Positions 6,985-13,172 of a stretch of DNA of 23,552 nucleotides are shown in pieces. Each line of letters begins with the position of its first letter. Position 1 is the first letter of the stretch. This DNA is from an uncultured Eubacteriales bacterium (GTDB lineage Bacteria; Bacillota; Clostridia; Oscillospirales; Acutalibacteraceae): assembly GCA_934511365.1 (NCBI GenBank), contig CAKSWC010000023.1, positions 1 through 23,552 of the forward strand. Reading direction: 5' to 3'. The notes beneath the pieces were generated by a model that saw nothing but the letters and a program-made list of their open reading frames with translations, was not told the origin of the DNA and made no database searches. A program made the position numbers and the translations under genes.

Positions 6985-7126
6985 GAACCGGAAATAATCG
7001 GTCGGGCATTTTGTATGCCGAATTTTGATTTTGAAAATTGACGTCACGCCCTGTGAGGCCGCAGCAGGGATTTTTTGTGAGTTTTTGTTGAAGCTTTGCG
7101 GCCGGAAAGGCTATGGTGATTAACTG
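6985..7126 (+). promoter_or_regulatory. Long leader with competing hairpins (candidate attenuator)
   Basis: The leader contains a small hairpin (GGCAT/ATGCC near 7007-7020). It also has a short terminator-like stem, CCCTG (7049-7053) with CAGGG (7065-7069), followed by ATTTTTT. The loop of that stem contains GGCCGCA (7057-7063), which is perfectly complementary to TGCGGCC (7097-7103). The two pairings exclude each other, as in attenuators. The stems are short and no known riboswitch class was recognised, so this is tentative. Confidence 0.3.
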
Positions 7127-7660
7127 ATGTTTTGTTCAAAATGCGGAAAGGAAAATTCAGAGAGCAATGAATTTTGTCTTGCCTGCGGCGCACCGCTGAA
7201 TCATAAAAAAAATCGGACAGAAAAGTCCGAACTCGGCCTTCCGCCGATACCGCCGATATTTGAAGGAAAGTATGTTCCCAAGCGTTTTGCCCCGGAACCG
7301 AAACTGAAAAGGCACACCGGGATTATTGTTGTGCTCATTCTGATCATACTGATTGCCGCTGCCATTGCTGTCGGAAATTATTTCGGCCTCGGCGTGAACG
7401 GTTTTTTGAAGGCTTTCAAATTGAACGGTACACAGAACAGCTCATCAACGCTTTCAACATCATTGCCGGCGGAAAGCTCAAGTGATACCTCGTCAGCCTT
7501 TGCTGAATTATCCTCAACAGCCGGAACTTTTTCTGCGGACGAATCTACTGCAACATCCAAGGCGGCCGCAACGAATTCAACAACCGCCGCCAAGGCCGAA
7601 TCAACAACGTCCGCGGCTTCCGATGCAACCAAAGCGGCAAAAACCGCCGCAAAACCGTAA
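7127..7660 (+). CDS. Zinc-ribbon single-pass membrane protein
   Basis: This 177-residue protein begins with a zinc ribbon (Cys3-x2-Cys6 and Cys17-x2-Cys20, in CSKCGKENSESNEFCLACG). A Pro-rich linker follows, then one transmembrane helix (about 65-84). The last ~75 residues are a low-complexity Ser/Thr/Ala tail with no Cys. The order implies a cytoplasmic zinc ribbon and an extracellular disordered tail. Such zinc_ribbon_2-type proteins are common in Clostridia and mostly uncharacterised; some are stress or envelope sensors. Its ribosome binding site is weak. Its own promoter and long leader suggest separate regulation. The minus-strand open frame across its 3' half is a by-product of Ala/Ser-rich codons. 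Confidence 0.75.
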   Translation: MFCSKCGKENSESNEFCLACGAPLNHKKNRTEKSELGLPPIPPIFEGKYVPKRFAPEPKLKRHTGIIVVLILIILIAAAIAVGNYFGLGVNGFLKAFKLNGTQNSSSTLSTSLPAESSSDTSSAFAELSSTAGTFSADESTATSKAAATNSTTAAKAESTTSAASDATKAAKTAAKP

Positions 7661-7736
7661 TAGCTTGCAACTTCTGCCGTGTTGTCGGAAATTCCGAGCG
7701 AGTGACGCAGGCTGTTTTTCGTCTCTTCGCTGTCGG

Positions 7737-7952
7737 TTATGTCAGATATTCCTCTAATACCTGTCCGCAGATGTTCACGGTCTCTCTCGGTGTCAGCTTG
7801 AAGTCCTTCGCTTCCAGTCTGTCTACCATTTCCAACAGTATCTCCTGCGAGTTGATGAAGGTTATTATTCCCTCCACTTCGTACCATGTCAAACCCAACT
7901 TCTTCAAGATACCAACCATAGCTTTCATTTGTCTTTCTGTAGGTTCGTTCAT
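7737..7952 (-). CDS. Nested 71-residue ORF, repeat copy 2
   Basis: This ORF sits inside the second tandem repeat, in a different frame from the long remnant. It starts with ATG preceded by AGGAGG nine bases upstream and ends in TAA. The product begins MNEPTERQMKAMVGILKKLG and is a compact, mostly helical soluble protein with balanced hydrophobic and charged residues. It shares 50 of 71 residues with the other copy, slightly more than the overlapping long frame does across the same bases (about 48 of 74). The function is unknown. It is either a real overlapping gene or the original gene of the repeat. Confidence 0.55.
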   Translation of the reverse strand: MNEPTERQMKAMVGILKKLGLTWYEVEGIITFINSQEILLEMVDRLEAKDFKLTPRETVNICGQVLEEYLT

Positions 7953-8195
7953 ACTCTCGCGCCTCCTTCTTGTTTTTTCCTCTGAAAAGTTCTACACAAC
8001 CGTTCTCTGTCTTTTTAAACCAAGCCCAGTCGTTTCCGCGCTTAAACATCTTGCGTTCGCCTATCGGCACCGACGGGCTGTTTGACCACTGAAGAAAAAG
8101 AGTGTCCGACTCATTGTATAATCTTTTTTTGTTCTGAGTGCTTTCTGCCTTGTCTCTCTCGGTTTGTTTAAGGCTGTTTTTGATCTCACTGTCGG

Positions 8196-8411
8196 TTACG
8201 TCAGATGTTCTGTTATCACCTGATAGCAAATGTTCATTGTTTCTTTTGGTGTCAGATTGAAGTCTTTCTCTTTCAGTTTGCCCACCACTTCTAACAGTGT
8301 TTCCTGCGAATCGATGAAGATTATTATTTTCCTCACTTCGTCCCATGTCAGACTCAACTTCTTCAAGATACCAATTAAAGCTTTCATTTGTCTTTCTGTA
8401 GGTTCGTTCAT
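8196..8411 (-). CDS. Nested 71-residue ORF, repeat copy 1
   Basis: This is the counterpart of the ORF at 7737-7952, in the upstream repeat. It starts with ATG behind GAGGAG seven bases upstream, ends in TAA and is exactly 71 codons. The product begins MNEPTERQMKALIGILKKLS and ends CYQVITEHLT. Identical length, a preserved start, a good ribosome binding site and mainly conservative changes between copies (K/R, V/I, M/L, N/D) suggest selection on this frame. I do not recognise the family. Expression depends on a promoter outside the fragment, and none is visible close by. Confidence 0.55.
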   Translation of the reverse strand: MNEPTERQMKALIGILKKLSLTWDEVRKIIIFIDSQETLLEVVGKLKEKDFNLTPKETMNICYQVITEHLT

Positions 8412-8933
8412 ACTCTTGCTCCTCTTTTTTTATCTTTCTTCTTGAAAGTTCTACACAGCCGCCTTCTGTTTTTTCATACAGAATCACAGCGTTGCCTCTT
8501 TCAAATGCTTTCTTTTCTCCGATTGGGGTTGATGCGCTTTCCTGCCATATCATAAAAAGCGTTTCCTGCTCATTATAAATTCTACGCTTTTTATTATGAG
8601 CCATTCCTTTGTCTTTGTCAATCTTTTCGTCAAAATCGACTCTTTTCCTGCTGTCCTTTGTTTCGCTTCCGGCGTTTTCTCTCTTCTTTCCGTTAATGCC
8701 GTCCAACGCTTCAAGGAACATTTCCCGAATCTGCGCCGCTTTGTCTGCCTGCATTTGAGCAAACTCCCTCGCTGTTTTTGAAAGCTCGCCGTTTTGAATT
8801 GTGTCTTTGATCGCTTCAATGATACGGTCAAAGAAGTCAATGATTCTTTGAAGAACGGTTTTCTTTTCCGCTTTGCTGTAACCGCTGTCCTCTTTAAGCC
8901 AGTTTAAAAAGTCGTTCACGCCCTCATCTGTGG

Positions 8934-8979
8934 AAAAAAGCCTGCAATCCCTTGAAACATAAGGAATTACAGGCTTTTT
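8934..8979 (-). terminator. Terminator downstream of tRNA-Arg
   Basis: A long imperfect hairpin. On the minus strand AAAAAGCCTGTAATTCCTT pairs with AAGGGATTGCAGGCTTTTT around ATGTTTC, and then T residues follow. It lies four bases after the tRNA's encoded CCA. It would prevent tRNA transcription from reading into the remnant. Confidence 0.75.
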
Positions 8980-8983
8980 CTTT

Positions 8984-9060
8984 TGGCCCGCCCGGAGGGA
9001 TTTGAACCCCCGTTCTTCAGAATCGGAATCTGCTGCGTTATCCAGCTGCGCCACGAGCGG
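8984..9060 (-). tRNA. tRNA-Arg (anticodon CCG)
   Basis: This 77-base gene includes an encoded CCA (8984-8986). The acceptor CCGCTCG pairs with CGGGCGG (one G-T pair). The D-arm is GCGC-AGCTGGATAA-CGC. The anticodon loop TTCCGAT gives CCG, reading CGG. A T-stem GGGGG/CCCTC encloses TTCAAAT. The anticodon stem has four clear pairs and a G-A mismatch at its top. It is on the same strand as the ireB pair. Its 3' side carries a mobile-element remnant, as expected for a tRNA used as an integration site. Confidence 0.93.
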
Positions 9061-9069
9061 AAATATGAA

Positions 9070-9089
9070 GCGGCAGCAAAAACTGCCGC
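9070..9089 (-). terminator. Short hairpin between the 96-residue gene and tRNA-Arg
   Basis: A perfect 7-bp stem GCGGCAG/CTGCCGC has a six-base loop. On the minus strand it is followed by TTCATATTT, a poor T-tract. It may be a weak terminator or a processing hairpin upstream of the tRNA. No room for a separate tRNA promoter is seen, so the tRNA may depend on read-through. Confidence 0.4.
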
Positions 9090-9099
9090 ACATCGGGTC

Positions 9100-9390
9100 T
9101 TATGCAAGCGCCCTTTCGAGCCATGTTCTGCCGATGTCCAGGGCGCTGTAAAGGCCTTTCTTTTCGGTCTTGTGAGCAATTCTGTCATGCGGTCTGACAT
9201 TGGGATCCGTATTGATGAGCTGAACGGAAACTCTGTCAGGCATTTCTGTTCCGTCAACGTCCTTTGTGCTGAGAATTTGAAGCATTAAAACAAAGTCATC
9301 GCTGAGACTGCCGTAATAGATGGTATTTCCCTTTCTGACAAGCGGACGGTTTTTATACATGAGAAATTCGTTCTTCTTTTTCGCTGCCAT
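9100..9390 (-). CDS. Small conserved clostridial protein (96 residues)
   Basis: The start at 9390 is chosen for TTAGGAG seven bases upstream; the longer open frame upstream only overlaps ireB. The product begins MAAKKKNEFLMYKNRPLVRK and contains NTIYYGSLSDDFVLMLQILS, DRVSVQLINTDPNVRPHDRI and a C-terminal YSALDIGRTWLERAL. I recall similar proteins as conserved hypotheticals in many Clostridia, but no function is known to me. It follows ireB by 22 bases and is presumably co-transcribed. It is soluble, with no signal peptide. Confidence 0.8.
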   Translation of the reverse strand: MAAKKKNEFLMYKNRPLVRKGNTIYYGSLSDDFVLMLQILSTKDVDGTEMPDRVSVQLINTDPNVRPHDRIAHKTEKKGLYSALDIGRTWLERALA

Positions 9391-9412
9391 AGTATTACTC
9401 CTAAAGATAAAA

Positions 9413-9661
9413 TTATTTGTCCTGAAGATAGTTGCGGACAAGCTCCTGCAAAAGCTCATCGCGGTCAATTTTCCGGATAAGACTGCGCGCATTGTTGTGC
9501 GTTGTGATATATGTTGGGTCTTCGGAAAGAATGTAGCCGACAATTTGATTGATGGGGTTATATCCCTTTTCAACCAAAGCGGCGTAAACGCTTTTCAAAA
9601 CTTCCTCCATTTCGCTCGGTGTGTTCTGGTTAAGATTGAACTGTCTTGTGCAGTCTTTCAT
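9413..9661 (-). CDS. ireB: IreB family regulatory phosphoprotein
   Basis: This 82-residue protein has the highly conserved core EKGYNPINQIVGYILSEDPTY followed by ITTHNNARSLIRKIDRDELL, typical of IreB (UPF0297/DUF965). The Thr-containing N-terminal segment (MKDCTRQFNL) corresponds to the region phosphorylated by the PASTA kinase IreK in Enterococcus, where IreB tempers cephalosporin resistance. The length matches the family (about 80-90). The start at 9661 has GGAGGG upstream, and a good promoter lies 40 bases further out. In many Firmicutes ireB neighbours ruvX/yqgF; here it is followed by a different small conserved gene. It probably participates in envelope-stress signalling. Confidence 0.95.
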   Translation of the reverse strand: MKDCTRQFNLNQNTPSEMEEVLKSVYAALVEKGYNPINQIVGYILSEDPTYITTHNNARSLIRKIDRDELLQELVRNYLQDK

Positions 9662-9703
9662 TGCGGACCCTCCGTTCAAAAAATATTTAAACAACCGGTG
9701 ATT

Positions 9704-9732
9704 ATTATACATCATTTTTATTGATAAAACAA
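9704..9732 (-). promoter_or_regulatory. Predicted ireB promoter
   Basis: On the minus strand, TTGTTT (9727-9732), a 17-base spacer and TATAAT (9704-9709), about 40 bases upstream of the ireB start. Confidence 0.75.
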
Positions 9733-9869
9733 TAGGTAAAACCAAAAAAAGTTGTTTATAGGGATGCTGAATGCATTTAATCTGGCTTTGCCGCAGGTGA
9801 TTTTGCGCCAAAAGTGGGAGCGAGCGGAAAAAACAACTCCGTTTCCGAGCAAAAAAAGTGCTGTTGTGC

Positions 9870-9898
9870 TTGCCATACGGCGTACTTGGTGATATAAT
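9870..9898 (+). promoter_or_regulatory. Predicted promoter of the sugar/cyclitol operon
   Basis: TTGCCA (9870-9875), a 17-base spacer and TATAAT (9893-9898). The leader then has a small hairpin GGCCG-TTTT-CGGCC (about 9913-9926) before the ribosome binding site. It is divergent from the ireB promoter. No regulator gene is adjacent. Confidence 0.75.
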
Positions 9899-9955
9899 TT
9901 TAGTGTTTGAGACGGCCGTTTTCGGCCTGGAATTTAAAACTGCGGAGGATTTGCA

Positions 9956-11134
9956 ATGAGTAAAAAAGTGCGTCTTGGAATTATCGGTGTCGGAAATATG
10001 GGTACCGCTCACATTGAAAACTGGCTCGGCGGAAAAATGCCAGAGATTGAAATAACCTGCCTTGCGGACACGGACAAAAAGCACCTTGAAGCCGCCGGAA
10101 AAAAACTGCCGGAGGCGGCGCTCTTTCCCGATTCTTCATCGCTCATCAAAAGCGGACTTTGCGAGGCCGTGCTCATTGCAACGCCGCATTATTCCCATCC
10201 TCCCATTGCCATTGAAGCGCTCAGAAGCGGTCTCCACGTCATGAGCGAAAAGCCTGCCGGCGTCTATACAAAGCAGGTAAATGAGCTTCTTGACGTTGCC
10301 GCAAAGTCTGATAAAACTTATGCCATTATGCTCAATCAGCGCACCAACTGTGTATACAGAAAGCTCAAAGAACTGGTTTCCGGCGGAAAGTATGGCGAAA
10401 TCAGGCGCGTTTCCTGGATTATTACCGATTGGTTCAGAACACAGCAGTATTACAATTCCGGCGGATGGCGCGCAACGTGGTCGGGCGAGGGCGGCGGAGT
10501 TATCCTCAACCAGTGTCCGCATCAGCTTGATTTGTGGCAGTGGATATGCGGAATGCCGGATAAAATCAGGGCGTTTTGCCATGAGGGCAAATGGCATGAC
10601 ATTGAGGTTGAAGATGACGTGACAATTTATGCCGAGTACCCGAACGGCGCAACCGGAACTTTCATCACATCCACCGGCGATTGCCCGGGTACAAACCGCC
10701 TTGAGATTACGCTTGACAAAGCAAAGCTTATCTGCGAAAACAATCCGCGCACCGATAAGTTTGAACTGTATGCCTATGAACTTGACGGAAGCACACAGGA
10801 ATTCATCAGAACCTCTGACAAAGGCTTTGAAAAGCTTTCCGGAAAATGGGTCGATATTGAAACCGACGGAAAAAATGAGCAGCACCCAGGCGTGCTCAAC
10901 GCTTTCGCCGCTCATATCCTCAGAGGAGAGCCGCTTGTTGCCGAGGGCGCAGAGGGTATTAACGGCCTGATTATTTCAAACGCGGCTTTCCTTTCCTCAT
11001 GGCTCAAAAGAACGGTTGAAATTCCTTTTGATGAGGATATCTATCTTGACGTGCTCAATGTTAAAATCAAAAACTCAAAGTTCAAAAAGACAGTCAACGA
11101 ACAGGTTGAAGAAAACATGAGCTCAACCTATTAA
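9956..11134 (+). CDS. Gfo/Idh/MocA family oxidoreductase (first of operon)
   Basis: This 392-residue protein has an N-terminal NAD(P)-binding Rossmann fold with GVGNMG (residues 11-16). The family EKP motif is at 98-100, with Lys99 the expected catalytic Lys. The C-terminal alpha/beta domain has GGGVILNQCPHQLDLWQW (about 179-196), where His189 and Asp192 fit the usual H-x2-D active-site pair. GGAGG precedes the ATG. Such enzymes oxidise or reduce hydroxyls of sugars, inositols or sugar glycosides. It is 13 bases upstream of a TIM-barrel isomerase, and a second family member follows, so the three probably act on one substrate. The exact substrate is not deducible; inositol-like or 3-keto-sugar chemistry are candidates. 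Confidence 0.9.
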   Translation: MSKKVRLGIIGVGNMGTAHIENWLGGKMPEIEITCLADTDKKHLEAAGKKLPEAALFPDSSSLIKSGLCEAVLIATPHYSHPPIAIEALRSGLHVMSEKPAGVYTKQVNELLDVAAKSDKTYAIMLNQRTNCVYRKLKELVSGGKYGEIRRVSWIITDWFRTQQYYNSGGWRATWSGEGGGVILNQCPHQLDLWQWICGMPDKIRAFCHEGKWHDIEVEDDVTIYAEYPNGATGTFITSTGDCPGTNRLEITLDKAKLICENNPRTDKFELYAYELDGSTQEFIRTSDKGFEKLSGKWVDIETDGKNEQHPGVLNAFAAHILRGEPLVAEGAEGINGLIISNAAFLSSWLKRTVEIPFDEDIYLDVLNVKIKNSKFKKTVNEQVEENMSSTY

Positions 11135-11147
11135 GGAGGAAAAAGCA

Positions 11148-12029
11148 ATGGCAAAATTCATCTTTTCCGCTTTTTGCGATGAGTCCGGCGAGGACAGCAT
11201 TGAAGGCCAGATCAAAGCCTGCAAGGAGAACAATATTACCCATATGGAGCTTCGCGGATTCGGCGAAAAGCTTAATATAAATAATCTTTCAACAGAACAG
11301 GCAAAGGAAATGAAAAAGGTTATCGACAGAGAAAATATGTCGGTTGCCTCAATAGGCTCCGGTTACGGAAAAATTGAAATAACTGATGCATTTGAGCCGC
11401 ATTTCGAGGCTTTCAAAAACACTGTTGAAGTTGCAAAAATCCTCGGTGCAAAATATATCAGAATGTTCAGCTTTTATTTCACAAATGGTGAAAGCTATAG
11501 CGAATACAGAGATGAAGTTATTCGCCGTGTGCAAGCTATGGCCGATTACGCAACCGAAAACGGCCTTGTCTGCTGCCATGAAAACGAAAAGGGCATTTAC
11601 GGTGACACTGCCGAAAGGTGTCTTGACCTGCTCCAAAACTGCGGCGGAAAACTTCGCGCCGTTTTTGACCCGGCGAACTTCATTCAGTGCGGTGTTGACA
11701 CTGTCAAAGCCTATGATACGCTTGAAAGCTATGTTGAATATTTCCATATTAAAGATGCTCTTTATGCCGACGGCTCGGTTGTTCCGGCCGGAACGGGGGA
11801 GGGCAGGGTCCTTGAAATAATCACCCGCGCCGCAAAGCAGAACCGCTCAATAGTCCTTTCGCTTGAGCCGCATCTTCAGGTCTTTGACGGACTTGGCGCT
11901 CTTGAAAGCATGGCGCTTGAGTCCGGAAGAACAATGCCGAAAAATGCTTATCCGTCCCACGCAGCGTCGTTTAAAGCGGCGGCGGACGCAATGCATTCGT
12001 TGGCGGAAAAAGCGCTCTCGCATGCGTAA
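11148..12029 (+). CDS. Sugar phosphate isomerase/epimerase (xylose isomerase-like TIM barrel)
   Basis: This 293-residue protein has the AP-endonuclease-2/xylose-isomerase-like barrel pattern. It has successive metal-ligand segments: CHENEKGIYG, AVFDPANFIQCG, YFHIKDALYADG and LSLEPHL, with the Glu/Asp/His/Glu set expected to bind a divalent metal. GGAGG lies upstream of ATG. The family includes IolE/IolI, tagatose epimerases and the lyase/isomerase components that process 3-oxo-glycosides. Its location between two Gfo/Idh/MocA genes, with short gaps (13 and 12 bases), indicates an oxidation-isomerisation(-reduction) sequence on a sugar or cyclitol. It is cytoplasmic; no signal peptide. Confidence 0.88.
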   Translation: MAKFIFSAFCDESGEDSIEGQIKACKENNITHMELRGFGEKLNINNLSTEQAKEMKKVIDRENMSVASIGSGYGKIEITDAFEPHFEAFKNTVEVAKILGAKYIRMFSFYFTNGESYSEYRDEVIRRVQAMADYATENGLVCCHENEKGIYGDTAERCLDLLQNCGGKLRAVFDPANFIQCGVDTVKAYDTLESYVEYFHIKDALYADGSVVPAGTGEGRVLEIITRAAKQNRSIVLSLEPHLQVFDGLGALESMALESGRTMPKNAYPSHAASFKAAADAMHSLAEKALSHA

Positions 12030-12041
12030 AAGGAGACTATG

Positions 12042-13088
12042 ATGAAAGTTTCAGTTGTCGGCTGCGGAAATATTTCAAAAACCCATCTGCCGATACTTCA
12101 AAGCCTCCCCGGTATTGAAATATCGTCTGTTGTTGATATCAAACCCGAGCGTGCCGACCTTGCAGGCGAAAAATACGGCTGCCGGGTGTTCTATGATTTT
12201 GACGCAATGCTCGCCGCAGACAGACCGGACAGCATACATATCTGCACTCCGCATTACCTCCACACCGAAATGGCCGTCAAAGCCCTTGAAAACTCAATAA
12301 ACGTCCTTTGCGAAAAGCCTTGCGCAATAACAAAAGGCGAAATTGCCGCGCTGAAAGAGGCGGCCTCAAAAAGCTCGGCTTTGTTCGGAGTTTGTTTTCA
12401 GAACCGATATAACGCCTGTGTAAAAAAAGCAAAGGAAATTATTGAAAGCAAAAAGTTCGGTGCTCTTGTTGCCCAAAGCGGGCGCGTCAGCTGGTTCCGG
12501 GACAAGGCATATTATTCCGATGACTGGCACGGAAAAAGGGCGACTGAGGGCGGAGGAGTGCTTGTCAATCAGGCAATTCACACCGCAGACCTGCTCAGAT
12601 ATCTTTCCGGAAGTGAGGTCAAAAGCGTTTGCGGCCATGTTTTTAACGATAGTCTTGAAGGCATTATCGAGGTTGAGGACACCGCCTCTGTCAGATATGA
12701 ATTTGAAAACGGTGTTATTGCCGTTTTGAATGCAACAAATGCTTTTGCTTTTAACGCCGATGTTTCAATAGAGCTCTACTTTGAAAGCGGAGATAAGCTC
12801 TATATCGAAGGCGCACAGCTTTATCACTTTGAAAAAGACGGAACGGTCACGCGTCTGACCGACCGGCAAAGCGCGGCTTCCGGCGGAAAAAGCTATTGGG
12901 GCAACGGACACGCGGCTTTGATTGAAGATTTTTACCGTTGCATAAGAGAAAAATCGCACTTTCCCATTGACGCTTTTGAGGGAACAAAGGCGTGCGAAGA
13001 ATTCCTTGCGGTTTATGATTCGGCCAAAAGCGGAAAAAGCGTCCGACTGACGGTATTTGGCAATGGAAACAAGGTTGATTTTAATTGA
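12042..13088 (+). CDS. Gfo/Idh/MocA family oxidoreductase (third of operon)
   Basis: This 348-residue protein has GCGNIS (residues 8-13) in the nucleotide-binding loop, EKP (91-93, Lys92 catalytic) and EGGGVLVNQAIHTADLLRYL (about 169-188), with His180 and Asp183 as the likely active-site pair. Two ATGs occur in tandem (12039 and 12042); the second is preferred because it sits six bases from AGGAG rather than three. It is distinct from the operon's first gene (only family motifs shared), so it probably catalyses a different redox step. No transporter or kinase is in the operon. Its last codons contain the -35 region of the lon promoter. Confidence 0.9.
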   Translation: MKVSVVGCGNISKTHLPILQSLPGIEISSVVDIKPERADLAGEKYGCRVFYDFDAMLAADRPDSIHICTPHYLHTEMAVKALENSINVLCEKPCAITKGEIAALKEAASKSSALFGVCFQNRYNACVKKAKEIIESKKFGALVAQSGRVSWFRDKAYYSDDWHGKRATEGGGVLVNQAIHTADLLRYLSGSEVKSVCGHVFNDSLEGIIEVEDTASVRYEFENGVIAVLNATNAFAFNADVSIELYFESGDKLYIEGAQLYHFEKDGTVTRLTDRQSAASGGKSYWGNGHAALIEDFYRCIREKSHFPIDAFEGTKACEEFLAVYDSAKSGKSVRLTVFGNGNKVDFN

Positions 13089-13103
13089 AAAATACTGTAT
13101 AAT
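13075..13103 (+). promoter_or_regulatory. Predicted lon promoter
   Basis: TTGATT (13075-13080, within the end of the preceding gene), a 17-base spacer and TATAAT (13098-13103). No CtsR-type heptad repeat or CIRCE element is visible between this promoter and lon. I saw no convincing terminator for the sugar operon either, so some read-through into lon is possible. Confidence 0.75.
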
Positions 13104-13172
13104 TACCGGTGTTATTATTGATAAGACGGTTATCCAAAAACGATTTCCGCTCTTGATGAAAAGGATGGTACA

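Larger units (their letters stand above)
7706..8592. repeat. Two tandem ~460-base repeats
   Basis: About 7706-8130 and 8165-8592 are diverged direct repeats with a unit of 459-462 bases. Over the nested-ORF portion I count about 40 differences in 213 bases (about 81% identity) with no gaps. Each unit holds one ~65-residue block in the long frame and one 71-codon ORF in another frame. A one-codon indel separates the units near their upstream ends (KKRR versus KKR). Confidence 0.8.
7706..8933 (-). pseudogene. Decayed mobile-element (phage/ICE-like) protein fragment beside tRNA-Arg
   Basis: A long minus-strand frame lies 3' of tRNA-Arg. Its first ~105 residues (FSTDEGVNDFLNWLKEDSGY; DFFDRIIEAIKDTIQNGELSK; ADKAAQIREMFLEALDGING) resemble the helical C-terminal portion of very large prophage or conjugative-element proteins. 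Then come two copies of a ~65-residue block (KKR-YNE--TLF--W, PIGE-K-F-RGN, KTE-GCVEL-R), each followed by an Asp/Arg/Asn-rich tail. There is no start codon. Upstream the frame runs into a terminator and the tRNA, and downstream it would run antisense through the zinc-ribbon gene. It is therefore a truncated remnant. The parent family is a memory-based resemblance and uncertain. Confidence 0.6.

Noticed and set aside
6985..7126. A known riboswitch (c-di-GMP or cobalamin type)
   Set aside because: Isolated similarities such as GAAGCTTTGCGGCC did not extend to the conserved cores of either class.
7378..7700. Continuation of the long minus-strand frame antisense to the zinc-ribbon gene
   Set aside because: Its Ala/Val/Ser/Asp-rich sequence is the mirror of the plus-strand Ser/Thr/Ala tail; repeat homology stops near 7706, so this part is not coding.
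8984..9093. N-terminal part of the same long frame, with an ATG at 9093
   Set aside because: It reads straight through tRNA-Arg and its terminator, and has no ribosome binding site.
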